The notes beneath the pieces are model-generated. The model was given only the letters and a program-made list of their open reading frames with translations. It ran no database searches and was not told the origin of the DNA. This document shows, piece after piece, positions 1 to 11,025 of a stretch of DNA of 64,000 bases. The stretch is taken from positions 229,272,852-229,336,851 of the forward strand of contig NC_056740.1 in NCBI RefSeq assembly GCF_019279795.1, read 5' to 3'. Source of the stretch: Protopterus annectens. Taxonomy: Eukaryota > Chordata > Ceratodontiformes > Protopteridae. The position numbers and the translations under genes were made by a program. Numbering within the stretch: position 1 is the first letter of the stretch; each line of letters opens with the position of its first letter.

Positions 1-354
1 TGCTGATGCCTGTGAGATCCCCATGATATCTCCAGTTGGCCTTTGAAAGGTACCTGTGGCTAGTATTCTCAACCTTACACATACCTTCGTGTCCACTGGG
101 ATGGGTTCCCCTCTGTTGTTTCTAGATCTCAGGCGTGGCCGGCACAGCTCAACTATTTGCTGTATGATGTCCCTGTCCACCCTGTAACACTTTACTATCT
201 CCAGATCATGTAACCCCTGGTAGGTTACCCTTGATCTGAGCACTTTTCTCCTCCTCCAGGGCCTGAAGTGGTTGTCAGCATCATCCTCCACAACACCTGC
301 AGTCTCCAGCACATGCTGATGAATCACAGCTATGGCAACTCCCAACAAGTACAT
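1..354 (-). CDS. PIF/Harbinger transposase, N-terminal part, cut by window edge
   Basis: Reading the minus strand from an ATG at 354-352 gives 118 codons with no stop down to position 1. The product starts MYLLGVAIAVIHQ and contains VTYQGLHDLEIVKCYRVDRD, then ELCRPRLRSRNNRGEPIPVD and GTFQRPTGDIMGISQAS. These blocks match the N-terminal part of the Harbinger transposase copies at 46.6 kb and 55.8 kb in this window, so start and frame are supported by comparison. The N-terminal region of this family precedes the DDE_Tnp_4 nuclease domain, which would lie beyond the left edge. Unlike the two right-hand copies, the visible part has no frameshift. Whether the rest is intact cannot be seen. Confidence 0.8.
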   Translation of the reverse strand, partial: MYLLGVAIAVIHQHVLETAGVVEDDADNHFRPWRRRKVLRSRVTYQGLHDLEIVKCYRVDRDIIQQIVELCRPRLRSRNNRGEPIPVDTKVCVRLRILATGTFQRPTGDIMGISQASA

Positions 355-1815
355 TGTAAAAGTTCCCCGTCTGTTTACACCGATGGTGCAGTGTTTGGGA
401 ATACACAAGTGTGCGTGAGGTGCCTTCACACTTTATACTATTGTGCTTTGAACACTGATGATGTCATAGGGTGTGTATGTACATTCAGAGCTGCAAGATA
501 TCTTGTGTTTTACCACAGATACTGCTATTATGCTGCCTTTGGTGTTGAATTACATTTAGCTGCCATGGATTACCTCTTGCCCTTGCCTCAACTTTTCTTA
601 ACAATTCCCCTCCCATTGTCTGGCATGCATCCAGCAGCCTGCTTTCTTGTTTTGTACTTTCCCGAACCAGGATTGTCTTGTGAAATGTGTTCTATTGCCA
701 ATCTACTGCAGGTTTGCTTTGCCTGACGGTTATGGTTCTCTTTTCTTTGCAATCCAACACCTCCCCTATCCTGTTCTGCAGGTTGCTGCTAGCAGCCTTG
801 ATAGCTGGCGTCAATTGCCCACTGTGAGTTAATAGGTGTTAATTGCTCAGTTGTACTCCAATTACCCTACTGCGGCATTTCCTTATTGTCTTCCCCTAAA
901 CTTCCTTTTTGGGTTGTGGTGTGCGGCACGTGTGTCCGCTTACCGGGTTTCAGGCACGTTTTCATCCACGTACACATGCACTTTCGGGCACCATGTGTGC
1001 TCTCAGCTGAGCAAAGCTATACCTACATCCACGCCCCTGTCCTGCGGTTTTGCTTAGCAATAAAGCTGCAGTGGCACACCCCACTGCTGATGTCATGTAT
1101 TCCTCCAGACCACTCCTCGGTGTTGTAGCGCTGCTCTGTATTTTACATCCTTAGGCCGGCGGGACGTTTGCGATTCACTATTACTTGCCTCATTTGCATG
1201 GCATTGACTACTAATTCATAGTTACCATGCCGAACACTGTCACAGGCCCTTAGCAACCCTTACAGCTTGGTTGTGGTGTAGCATGTATACCACTGACTAT
1301 TATGGTGAAATCATGATTTGTGTTACATTGCTATTTTATGACATTTGTATACATTTTCCTTGTGTTCCTGTTTGTGCACACATGCCCTACAGTTATACTT
1401 TGCGTTACTGTAGCCATGACATTAAATGTTATTTTTTATGTGTTGTGCATATTTTCTTATGCCATTGGCTGTATATTTAGCCATTGACATATGTTAACTT
1501 TGTAATACATGAGTCTGGTCCGCTTCCAAGGATCCGATGTTCTGTTTGTCAACATGTAAACCATTTTTTTGGTTTACATTTCTGTAGGCTTACGCTACGC
1601 TTACGCCACTTCATGAATCGCAGTGTACCTTCATTTGCATGCTGCAGTACTGCGCATGGGGTGATTTGCATACCTACACCGGGAGCTGTGCAGATCTGGT
1701 ATACACTGGTAGTGCACGTGGAATTGGATCAGACCTGAATCGGTCCGCGGCCATATTTGGCGTTATACCGCCTATGCTATGCCTGCGCCAGGCGCAAGCT
1801 TCATGAATCCCGGGG
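1..1815 (-). mobile_element. Harbinger DNA transposon, 5' half
   Basis: The transposase start lies at 354 and about 1.46 kb of apparently non-coding leader follows to a terminal inverted repeat at about 1,786-1,815. Its outer sequence, read on the minus strand as CCCCGGGATTCATGAAGCTT, is a diverged match to the terminus GGGGCAGGATTCACGAAGGC of the copy beginning at 45,249, where the distance from terminus to transposase ATG is a similar 1.4 kb. A small palindrome, TGCGCCAGGCGCA, sits just inside the end. The exact outer base and target duplication are uncertain. The element continues off the left edge. Confidence 0.72.
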
Positions 1816-3554
1816 AGTGTTTATTAAATGTTTTCAGTTGGTTAAAAATTTTTACATAAAATTCAGGCTAATTATTACAAGGGGAATATAGATTAAAGGT
1901 AACTAAGGCTTGCTTAATTATTTGATTTTACAAGTAACATAGCACTATCCACCATCAGCATTCTGACGACTATCTAGAATAGTCCTTGTAAAGTTTGGTT
2001 GTTTTTTTTAATTAAAACTGCAACCCCTGCACTGTTTGTGGATGATCTTGCTGCAGTAATGCTTTTTATCCACTGATGTTTAGTCACATGAGCCTCTTGG
2101 ATTATAATAATTTGTGCATCAGATTTGTAAGTAGGATATAAGAAAAGTTTTCTTTACTAGATTGCTGGGTTCCTTTTATATTCCATGTTTTAATCTTTAA
2201 TAACATATTTGGCTAACTATGTTATAGCTGTTAGTACAAAAACTGTCATTTCAGGATACTGAGCTGCTTTGTTCTTACTAATTATGATAAGTCTGTTGAT
2301 AAGAAAAGAATTAGAGGAATGTTTAGTGAACAGTTGGTAAATTTTCCCTAAAAGTCTATTTTTGTGAGTATGCATACTCTTCTCCTCTGACTAAAGGACC
2401 TAACCCCCCCCCAAAAAAAAAACAGAGAAGAAATTATTAGAGACAAGCAAAAGTCAGCGAAATACAACAAAAACAGTCAAGATTAAAATTAGTATAACCT
2501 TTGAAAAGTATTAAATATCGGTTAATGATACAAGCAAAACAAATTGTCAAATGCATCAGATGCATCACTCAACTGCACTTATGAGTATAGCTCACTAAGC
2601 TAGAAAACTAATTGCATGTTAGAATCCAATACTATGGCAACTATGAATCTGATAAACTAAATATCATTGTTCATTAAATAAGTTTAACATTCCTTACTGA
2701 TATTTCTAATATTTATATATTGCTTCTAAAATATTTTGTGCATGAAGTGTCTGAAAGTACAATAATTAATGTAAGATGGTTAATATTAAGTCAGTTATAT
2801 CAATGTTTTTATTTGCATAGCCTGTGTTATAGAGTGTTTCCAATTCTAGTAGACTAACAGTTGTATCCTGGATCTAGGTCAAGTCATTTATCAATTAAAA
2901 TACCTATACGAGTATATAAAGTCAGAACATGTAGCAAAAGTTTAAAAGTAACAAACAGTACCCTTAAGATAATTATTTTTAAACCTAAAATAGTAAAATT
3001 GTTTAGTAGCCCAATATCTTCCTCTTGATGTTACGTTATGTTATGTAACCTCTTATGTTAATAAAGATTTGAAATCTATTACTTATGAATTAAAAAAAGA
3101 AAAATAAAACCGATAGTTAAATAGCTTTGTCATCTTACAGCTCTTGTTGAATGTATTCATTTAAAGATGAATTGGATTCCATATCAAGAGTCAAGTCTAA
3201 AAATGGGAAAAAGGTTCCATTTGAATTAACCTTGATGATGTTAATGTGCTTGTAGTTAGACAATAAAATGTCCCTCTGTAAACAGTTACTCCATTTGTCA
3301 ATATCATTAGTTCCTCTTAGCTTGTGTATTTTCTTTTCCATTATGGTTTTTCAAAAATTAACTTCCTACACTAAGATGGAAGTCATCACACGTGCTTCAA
3401 ACCACCAAGAGCCAACACATATCAATCAACAAGGTTAGCGATTTGACATTAATGGTTTTTACATAACTAAATAAGGACCCTTTATGAAGCTTGAAAATAG
3501 TTACATCCACTAAATAGTTTTCAACTTCTATAGAGGTAACTTGGTGTGTAACTA
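1816..3554. other. AT-rich sequence without recognisable gene
   Basis: This stretch is AT-rich with short homopolymers (C8 and A9 near 2,406-2,425). A 68-codon minus-strand frame at 3,135-3,341 has no family resemblance that I recognise and no splice or conservation context. I see no RNA gene and no clear repeat ends. Confidence 0.5.
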
Positions 3555-4342
3555 CAGGTGCTCCCTGGATTAAGGATGAGATCCATTTTTAATCTGTCCT
3601 TAAGTCAAATTTGTATGCAAGTCAAAACAAGTACATATGGTTCTTATTAAATGTCACTTAGTCAAATATTTGCCTCAGTCTAGTATTTATTTTACTTTTC
3701 TTTGCATATAAAACACTTTAGAAACACTTCCAAATAAAAAAAAAATCTTAAACATAATACTATATACTGTAGTAATAACAATACTATAAGTACAAAACAG
3801 TACAGTAACTATGTTCATATACCACAGTACAGTACAGTAGAACATGCCATACAAAAAAATGTTAAACTTACCTCTTTTTAAGCTTCATTTCACATTTCTG
3901 TACTACATGCATCACCCACAAATTTTTCCACTCTTTCCTGAACGTTTGGACCTCTGCCAGACCCCTTACTGTCACCTATAGCCTAGTGAGCCTCAATGTC
4001 ATTTGAATGTTCAGACGTCAGTACAGTAACTGCTTCAATACTGTAGTGTACAAGATATCAGTCTTGACCAATCAGATCACCAGCACAGGGATCTTTTAAC
4101 CAATCGTATATCTTGTTCTTCATGAAGGTGGAAGTAACTGATCTAACAAGACGTGTGAGCGGCTTCACAAATGTAGAAAATGGGGGAAAAGGAAAATACA
4201 ACATAATTCTTCATTTTCAAGGTAAGATTTGGGCAACTTTAAGGATTTTTATTTATTTTCACATTATTTCTGACATTGCAGCAGCCCGTTCTTATCTATG
4301 GGTTGTCCTTATGTCAGATGTCTGGAACCCGGGCACTACCTG
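3555..4342. mobile_element. pogo/Tigger-like non-autonomous DNA transposon
   Basis: The left end starts CAGGTGCTCCCTGGATTAAG and the right end, read on the other strand, starts CAGGTAGTGCCCGGGTTCCA. Both are flanked by TA (3,553-3,554 and 4,343-4,344), the target duplication typical of Tc1/mariner-pogo elements. The subterminal left part (CTTAAGTCAAATTTGTATGC) is reminiscent of vertebrate pogo-type elements. At 788 bp, with no transposase frame, it would depend on another copy for movement. Family assignment rests on termini and TSD only. Confidence 0.7.
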
Positions 4343-4759
4343 TACTTTATAACTACAGATTCATTCTGCTGGAAATAGTATTTGGAAATGTGTTTTACTC
4401 TGAATAAGGTAAGCACAAAAAGGAGCTGGGAATTGTCTTTGTTGCTTGTAGGAAAAGGGGATATCCTAGGAAATTATAATTTAATTTCCTTTCCATATAA
4501 GATAATTTTTACTTTTAAAACTGAATAGATGCATTGGTGACATCCTATAAGTTAAGTATCTGGCATATACGAGTCTAAGGTTTAGGTTAGCCTGCATTCT
4601 CATGCAATATATTCAAGCAGGATACTTCCATGGTAACCTTTAAAACCAGTTTGGATAACTGGATGGGTGTAAGAATATTTTTGCCAAAGCCATGTGGAGA
4701 AAGTCTACTTAACAGGGGACCTTTGTAGTCTTCCACCAGTATTAGGTGATATGATTGAG

Positions 4760-5215
4760 ATTCTTGTTTTTAACACCTTTATTAAAGTATCACTTAGGGG
4801 AACTACTTTATAATGTTGACTTACCATTTTACTGACATTCAAAACAGTGAGATGAAAATGTCCCAAGTTTACAATCATGAACTCCTGGAACATTATATTT
4901 CCTCTCCGGGAAAGTAACCACTTGGCCACCAATGCTAACATTGCAGACAGAAGTAAATTACACCCACTGAAGTGGGGCGCTTCACCCCCCACACCCCCCT
5001 GCTTAAATATACCAACTCTGACATCACACTACAGCATAGAAAGGGCAAAATTCACCATGATGGCCAAATGGTTACTTTCTCAGAGAGGAAATATAATTTT
5101 CCGGGAGTTCATGATTGTAACCTTGTGATGTATTCATCTCGCTGTTTCAATGTCGAGGAAATGGTAAGTCGACGTTAAGAAAGGGATCCCTCTTAAAACA
5201 TAAGCATACATTAAC
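4760..5215. mobile_element. Palindromic (foldback/MITE-like) element
   Basis: Two arms of about 170 bp face each other around a spacer of about 120 bp. The best inner match pairs CAATCATGAACTCCTGGAAC (from 4,872) with the reverse complement of a stretch ending at about 5,117. Further out, GTTGACTTACCATTTTACTG (from 4,814) pairs with the reverse complement of 5,157-5,177. The arms are diverged but collinear, as expected for an old inverted-repeat element. Outer limits are approximate and no target duplication was resolved. Open frames in both orientations here simply reflect the palindrome. Confidence 0.6.
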
Positions 5216-7438
5216 AGAAAATAAAACAAGCCATATTCATATTTTTCATTTACAAACATTAGGCATCTTTCTTTGCAGCTATCGTCAATCCAACTTTACA
5301 TAAATTGCTAAATGTTCACCTTCCCTTTAAACTCACTCCTCCTCTTCCTAAATATTATTCTGCATGTACTGTTACAACAAAATCCATTTATTTCTACATA
5401 ATTTGCTCCTTCCTTTCTCTAAAAATCATTCTTCCATTTCTTTCATCAGTTTTATAATAATCAATACTTCATATACAAGTGGTTTAGACTTTGAAATTAA
5501 ATATTTAAGGCCTTGAGATCCTGTGTCTCAGCTCACAAAATCATTTCCTTAGTTACAGCTATTTGCTCACAAATATATTTCTGACAAGAGTATTCTGTAG
5601 GGATCTTTGTAAAATCTGCCAACTCATTCATTTCCAAAACATATCTTTCCAGTCATCCCTTTCCTCCCCATCATGCCTCCAACATTTGCTATCTGTTTCA
5701 GGGAAAATTTATTTGAAGTCTGATTAATGTCCGAACCTTTTGAATGTGTTGCATATGGGGGAGCCCATATGTGTACCATCAGTGTTCTTTTGTAAATTGC
5801 TTTTCCAGTCTCTCTTCCCAGTCTTTTCTAACCTCCTCTAATTGCTTCTTCAGGTTATCATGTAATATTTTATATGCCCTACTAATTATCCATTTTAACA
5901 GCAGATTATATTCTAGATTCTACTAACAACCTATTAATCCCTGGTAGGGAGATGGTCTCTAACCTGCAATCTAAATATCTTCTTGGCCTCATCCCACTCT
6001 GTTGCCTTTTTGTCTCTAATTACTTGTTCAAAAACCTTGGTGCCTTTGCCACTTTTCACCAGTAAATTCCAGCTCCCTCTTGGTTGTTTTCTGTACCCCT
6101 GCTTGAAGCCATCCCTATTTAAAAAAATCCTCCTCTCATCTCTGTGTTGTTGGTTTAGTGAATGCTTTGCTTTCTGCAACTATATATATATATATCTTAA
6201 GGATCTTTCTCTTCTCACATTCCTTCTCTCTCTATTTCTTGAATGACAACCCCTCCATGCTTCATCATACCTTTCCATTTTGAATTATAACTTTCTGCTT
6301 GTGTTTTGCATATGAGCCTTAACTGTGTAGCTCCAAAATATCCCTTAAACCAGGTAATCCTAAACCACATTTTTTATTGGAAGGATCACCATATCCCACT
6401 TAACTCTTGCCCTCTTCCCCTTCCAGATAAATTCCTTCAACTCTTTATTAATTACTGTCCACAACTTCTTAAAAATATGCCTTGCCTGTATATAAAACTA
6501 AAGAGACTAAAAACATTTTCACTACTTGTGCCTTATTATCTTTATCTATAAACAAGAGCTTCCAAATTTTCGGGTGTTGTGTTGTCTTTTTGTTTAATCT
6601 CTTCCTACATATTTTAGCTGCTGTAACAGAAGCATTTTAATTCATACTCCTATATACTTTATCTTACTGTTTCCCAATAAATATATGTATTGCTGAACCA
6701 ATGTTTGTGTGGGTAAATAATGTATGGTTATAGCATTTGTTTTATCTTCATTAATTTCATATCCTGAAAAGACTTGAAACTATCTCAAAATATTCCACAA
6801 CACTAAAATGTCCTTTTTATGGATTTATCAGGTGCAAAATAATATCATCTGGAAATAAAGCCAACTTTTCTTGATTACCATATCAATTATATCCTTGCAT
6901 TTCTGGGTCCCTTATTTTCATTGCCAATGGCTCTAAATATAGAGCAAATAAAGCAGACAAGACAACAACCCTGTCTTGTTCCTCTATTCAAACACAACTT
7001 ATCAGAGAGGAATCCTTACACTTTAATTCTTGCCTCCCACCCTTCATATATCTGTCTAATTAATTTTATTATTGTAACAGAGAATGCAAATGCTTCTTTT
7101 GCCCTACTTGTAAAATTCCCGCTTACTTTGTTGAATGCTTTTTCTTGCATCAAGACCCACCAACAACAGTGGTATTTTGTTACATTCTGCTTCCTGCTGG
7201 AACATCACCTTTCTTTGAATGTTGTCAAAGGTTTGCCTTTCTTCCACAGAACCACATTGATCCATATCTATCAATTTTGGCAACACCTCCTTCAATCTTT
7301 TAGCTAGTATAGGCATAGCACTTTACAATCATGCCTGAAAAATTGAAATGGGTCTGTATGAAGCTGGGTCTGATGAGTCTTTACCATACTTGGGTAATAC
7401 AACCTACCATAGCTTTCTTCTAAAACATGTTGGTGTTT
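5216..7438 (-). mobile_element. L1-type LINE, reverse transcriptase and 3' part
   Basis: Minus-strand translation gives L1 ORF2 signatures in order: GKDSSDPASYRPISI (about 7,390-7,350), then ILAKRLKEVLPKLIDMDQ and RQTFDNIQR (7,310-7,220), LLLVGLD, LSALFALYLEPLAMKI (near 6,950), LALFPDDIILHL (near 6,860, the catalytic YADD box) and GLGLPGLRDILELHS (near 6,340). A Cys-His rich C-terminal block follows near 5,680. There are many stops and shifts, so it is a pseudogene. The 5' portion is displaced to 10,061-10,690 by a nested insertion. The 3' half resembles the second L1 at 26.5-27.8 kb. Confidence 0.82.
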
Positions 7439-7571
7439 CCACTCCTTTTATTTATTTATGTATTTATTTATTGACATTTGATTACCAGAAAAGTCTGAAT
7501 GGGTAGGAGTCCCTTTTCAGTGGAGGCCTGAGAAAAAAAGCTCTAAATTATTACAGAACATTCTAAGAACA
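7439..7571 (-). mobile_element. Older CR1/L2-type LINE, 3' tail segment
   Basis: This is the 3' end of an older LINE inserted into the L1. It has an ATTT-rich terminal repeat followed by sequence matching 24,420-24,530 (GACATTTGATTACCAG, then TTTTCAGTGGAGGCC). Its remaining 5' part is found at 9,300-10,060; the two are separated by a younger related LINE. Confidence 0.72.
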
Positions 7572-9300
7572 ATTTATTTATTTTTATTTATTTATTTTAT
7601 TTATTTATACTTGTTGACCGGGAGTGTCCGACTGGACGTAGGTCCATTTTCAGCAGAGGCCCGGGGAGAAAAGCTCCACAGTTAAAATAAACAGACAGTA
7701 GATACATTGGATTACATAGCGATTAACAATTTACATAGCAATTACTTACAACATATTTACAGATGAAGAACATAGTACATCAGTAGACAAATAGAATCTT
7801 TATCTGTGAAGTACATAACAGACATTAACAAATGTTACAAGAAGAAGTTCCTGCTGTATAATAAGTACTGGCTTATGAGTATCTGAGCTTGCTATAATCA
7901 AGGTAGTTAGTGGAGTGGAAAGAAAGGTAGTGCTTGGATGATATTACAGTGGGAGTTGCAAGGGCATAGCCAGCATGTTTTTAGGTGTGCTTTTATTAAA
8001 GTTTTGAAGTGGGTGCATGATGGTATGGAGGTAATTGTGGGTGGGAGGGAGTTCCATAATTTGGCTATGGTGCAAGAGAATAGTGCTTCACCAGCAGAGT
8101 TACTGGCTTTAGTGATCTGCAAGTGATTTTTGTTGCTGGATCTTAGTGGTCTGGTGGTGCAATAGGGTTGAAGTAGATTCTGGAGGGATGGGACATTTAG
8201 TGAATGGTTTACTAGTTTGTGGGTGAGTGAGAGTTGATACCACTGAAGGAGATGAGGGAGTTCAAGCCAGCCCAGTTCAGCAAGTGAGAGACAGTGGTGA
8301 CTATGGTAGGATGCCCTGTTGGTGATTTTGTTGTAGCAGGTCTCTAGCTTGTTTAGATCGCATTGCCTTAGGTTGGTATATATTGGAGAGGCATAAAGTA
8401 GGGTGGAGATAAGGTGGGAATTTGCTATTGAAATCTTTGCTGCTTTGGTGAGAAGTTGCTTATTTCTGTATAGCACTCCTAGTTTTTTGTGGACTTTTTT
8501 TATGGTCATGGATATGTGAATGTCAAATTTTAGTTTATTGTCTATTTCCACTCCTAGCAATTTGATGTGTTCAGTTGGGTATATATTGGTGTTGTCTTTT
8601 ACTGTGATGTTAAAGTGAGAGTTGTTTTGAGTATGTTTGGTGGGTTGGAAGATGAGTAGTTTAGTTTTGTTTGGGTTGAGTATTAATTGGGCATCGGATA
8701 ACCAAGTTTCAACAGAGGAAAAGGCTTCCTGTGTGACTTTTTGCAGTTTGGGTAGGGACTGGGCTGAGCAGATGATGGCTGAGTCATCTGCGTATTGTAT
8801 GAGTGTGCCATGTTTGGTGGCAGAGGCTAGATTATTGGTGAAAACAGAGAAGAGTAGGGGTCCAAGGATGGATCCTTGGGGAACCCCTATGGAGACAGGT
8901 AGTTGGGGAGATATATCATTCTGCCATACAACGAATTGTTGGCGCTCAGACAGGTAACTCTGAAACCAGTTGGTGACTGATTGTGAGAAGGCTAGGTTAT
9001 TGAGGACAGAGATAAGTTGTTTGTGTGGGACCATGTCAAATGCTTTAGATAGGTCTAGGAAAGTAGCAGAGGAGAGATAGCCATTGTTTTTATGCTGAAG
9101 GATAGTGTTAGTAAAGGAGAGTAAGGCAGTGGTGGTGCTATGGTTTGGTCGGAAACCATGCTGAGTATTGGAAAGGAGGTTGTTAGTAAGGAGGTAGTCT
9201 GAGACTTGAGAGTGTATGCATCTCTCTAGTATTTTGGAGAGTGGAGAGAGAATAGCTATGAGGCAGTAATTGATTAGGTCTGTGGAGGGTCTTAACAATA
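7572..9300 (-). mobile_element. Younger CR1/L2-type LINE, 5' truncated
   Basis: The insertion begins at its 3' tail of (TTTA/ATTT) repeats and ends abruptly inside the reverse transcriptase coding region at about 9,300. This is the usual 5' truncation of target-primed reverse transcription. It splits an older relative: flank ends CATTCTAAGAACAA and CTTCAAAAATAATACAAAAA are contiguous in the copy at 24.5 kb. Just inside the tail, GCAGAGGCCCGGGGAGAAAA matches the 3' tail of the SINE at 42.9 kb. Confidence 0.82.
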
Positions 9301-9316
9301 CTTTTGGAATCTTCAA
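7907..9316 (-). CDS. LINE reverse transcriptase (Jockey superfamily, CR1/L2-like), 5'-truncated but open
   Basis: This is an uninterrupted frame of 469 residues. The first few codons come from the flanking older LINE; element sequence starts near LLRPSTDLINY. Reverse transcriptase boxes are in order: HGFRPNHSTTTALL (about residues 53-66), LDLSKAFD (87-94), GVPQGSILGPLLF (144-156) and YADD (175-178) with all catalytic aspartates kept. The thumb and the C-terminal region typical of CR1/L2-type ORF2 follow (LWNSLPPTITSIPS near residue 427). The N-terminal endonuclease is absent because of truncation. The lack of stops argues for a fairly recent insertion. The exact clade (CR1, L2, Rex1 or a relative) needs a phylogeny. 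Confidence 0.85.
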   Translation of the reverse strand: MKIPKVLLRPSTDLINYCLIAILSPLSKILERCIHSQVSDYLLTNNLLSNTQHGFRPNHSTTTALLSFTNTILQHKNNGYLSSATFLDLSKAFDMVPHKQLISVLNNLAFSQSVTNWFQSYLSERQQFVVWQNDISPQLPVSIGVPQGSILGPLLFSVFTNNLASATKHGTLIQYADDSAIICSAQSLPKLQKVTQEAFSSVETWLSDAQLILNPNKTKLLIFQPTKHTQNNSHFNITVKDNTNIYPTEHIKLLGVEIDNKLKFDIHISMTIKKVHKKLGVLYRNKQLLTKAAKISIANSHLISTLLYASPIYTNLRQCDLNKLETCYNKITNRASYHSHHCLSLAELGWLELPHLLQWYQLSLTHKLVNHSLNVPSLQNLLQPYCTTRPLRSSNKNHLQITKASNSAGEALFSCTIAKLWNSLPPTITSIPSCTHFKTLIKAHLKTCWLCPCNSHCNIIQALPFFPLH

Positions 9317-10060
9317 AAATAATACAAAAAATGTACAGTTTAAATAACTATAATAAATGAATCATAATATGAAAACATTGGTTAAGAATAGATACAAGTT
9401 ATATGATTATGATTTAATATTTAGAGAAACTTTAGCCAATTTATAGAGAAATTATAGGTAAGTTAGTAGAATACCAACAGGAACTGAATATGAAGTGAGA
9501 CAAAAGCAGGCTAATGGCATATTTAGAAAAAAAGTCAGGGGAGAGAAACTGATAGAAGTAAGGAAGTGAATGAAGTAGGGATAATAAGGAGGTAAAAGGT
9601 ATGAATAGGTATTTGTTCACATTTATGGATATAGTTTATCCTAGTATTGAGTAAGAACAGAGAGTTTTTGCTAGGAAGTCTTTCAGAATGATTTTGAAGG
9701 ATGGTAGGAAGGGTATTGACCTGTTGCATACAATTAAGGAGTTACAGGCCTTAGCAACATAGTACATGTATAGACAATACCATATGGATTTAATAAGCCA
9801 TTGGACTGTAATGAACAACTGGGAACATAGTTGTGTAGAATGTTAGTGCTAGACAAGCAGATGGATACTGGATAATTTTATAAGTGCAAGAAGCTGTGTA
9901 TATGTTAGCTGATGGTGTAGTTCTAACCAATTAACAGTGGTGAGTTCTGAAAGGGGTATTTGCTGCAAATTTATCAGCTTTGTTACAGTATTGTTTAAGT
10001 CTTGATTTTTATGATGCCTGAAAGTTTGTAAGAACGGGAGCATCAGTAGAAGTGCCAGTG
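9300..10060 (-). mobile_element. Older CR1/L2-type LINE, coding-end segment
   Basis: This is the other half of the LINE whose tail is at 7,439-7,571. It parallels 24,540-25,440 nearly base for base, including AGCCAATTTATAGAGA. Minus-strand frames at 9,849-10,043 contain TFRHHKNQDLNNTVTKLINL, matched by TFRHHKNQNLSNAITKMINL at 25.3 kb. The region encodes the reverse transcriptase C-terminus and long 3' UTR. The coding region is decayed. Confidence 0.7.
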
Positions 10061-10690
10061 TCTCATTTTTACTTTATTACCATGCTTTTCAGCATAGTTT
10101 TTATTGGTGCATGATCTGAAATAGTTGCAATGCATGTATTAAAAATTTCAATCAAATGCATATGTTCCTGTGAAATATAATTTCTGTTTACTTTAGCCCA
10201 ATTATTGTATCTTGCAGAACAATATGTCAGAGTTCTACTACTAAATTCACATCTTTTATACCAAATATTTGCATAAATATCTTCAGAAATCTATTCTCCT
10301 TTGTTATATTTTCCCTTCTAGATTTCTTAAGCTGTAATATATCAGTTTTGTTGGAATTTAAATATATTCCAGTATAATCCTCCTCTCTTGCCAATAGCCC
10401 CTAACTACCACATATGTACAATTTTTTTGTCTTTTTCCTTACATCATTTTTGAAGCCCCTCTAGCAATTAGTAGAATTACTCCCTTTTTCATTTGTCCCT
10501 GGTATTCTGCTGAATATCTATCTTGAAATCCTTTCTTAGTCAAATTCACATGCTCATTTCTTTCCAAATATGTCTCCTGCAGCATTGCTCTCTGTACTCT
10601 ACATTTTTTAACGTTAATAAATACTCTCTCCTTTTTATCTATACCTGTAAGGCCATTTACATTTCAAGATAATATGGATAACACAGCCAT
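10061..10690 (-). mobile_element. L1-type LINE, endonuclease part
   Basis: Minus-strand translation from about 10,690 gives an L1 ORF2 start: MAVLSILS, then NVNGLTGIDKKERVFINV (endonuclease N-terminal box), AMLQETYL (catalytic Glu box), MKKGVILLIARG and, near 10,110, ATISDHAPI (the SDH box). It belongs with the L1 at 5,216-7,438, although the stretch between endonuclease and reverse transcriptase seems to be missing, presumably lost with the nested insertion. The copy carries stops. Confidence 0.8.
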
Positions 10691-10768
10691 TATGATAAAA
10701 AGCTACTGTTCTCACCTATTATACATGACAGTTCTTTTGAATGTGTTATTTTGCATGTGTATTTTCAA

Positions 10769-11005
10769 TCCGCGGTGGTGGTGCTGCGGTAGCGTTGTCG
10801 CCTCACAGTAAGATGCTGTTCGGTTCGATTCTCAGCTAGAGCATCTTCTGTGTGGAGACATGTGTGAATGGGCATACCTTCATTGAAGGTAGTGTGTCAG
10901 AGCTGGCAACTCAGTACGTAAAAATCTACTGCCAATCATTAGCGGATCGGAGTTCCGCTGTGGCGACCCCTAACCGGGAAAAGCCGAAAGACACAAACAC
11001 AAACA
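10769..11005 (+). mobile_element. tRNA-derived SINE (type with AACCGGGAAAAGCC tail), with TSD
   Basis: The head GTGGTGCTGCGGTAGCG resembles a pol III box A region and GGTTCGATTCTC is a good box B. The body contains a block seen in other copies here (AAAATCTACTGCCAATCATT and CCCCTAACCGGGAAAAGCCG). The tail is ACACAAACACAAACA. A perfect 20-bp target duplication, TTTTGCATGTGTATTTTCAA, flanks it at 10,749-10,768 and 11,006-11,025, which fixes both ends and suggests a recent insertion. Confidence 0.9.
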
Positions 11006-11025
11006 TTTTGCATGTGTATTTTCAA

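Noticed and set aside
268-726. Open frame of 152 codons on the plus strand
   Set aside because: It overlaps the minus-strand Harbinger transposase and leader; no family resemblance.
3135-3341. 68-codon minus-strand frame starting MEKKIHKLRGTNDIDKW
   Set aside because: No recognisable motif, no splice context, and short enough to occur by chance in AT-rich DNA.
5983-7307. Plus-strand frames of 80-130 codons
   Set aside because: Antisense shadows of the L1 reverse transcriptase on the minus strand.
8637-8957. 106-codon plus-strand frame
   Set aside because: Antisense of the open LINE reverse transcriptase.
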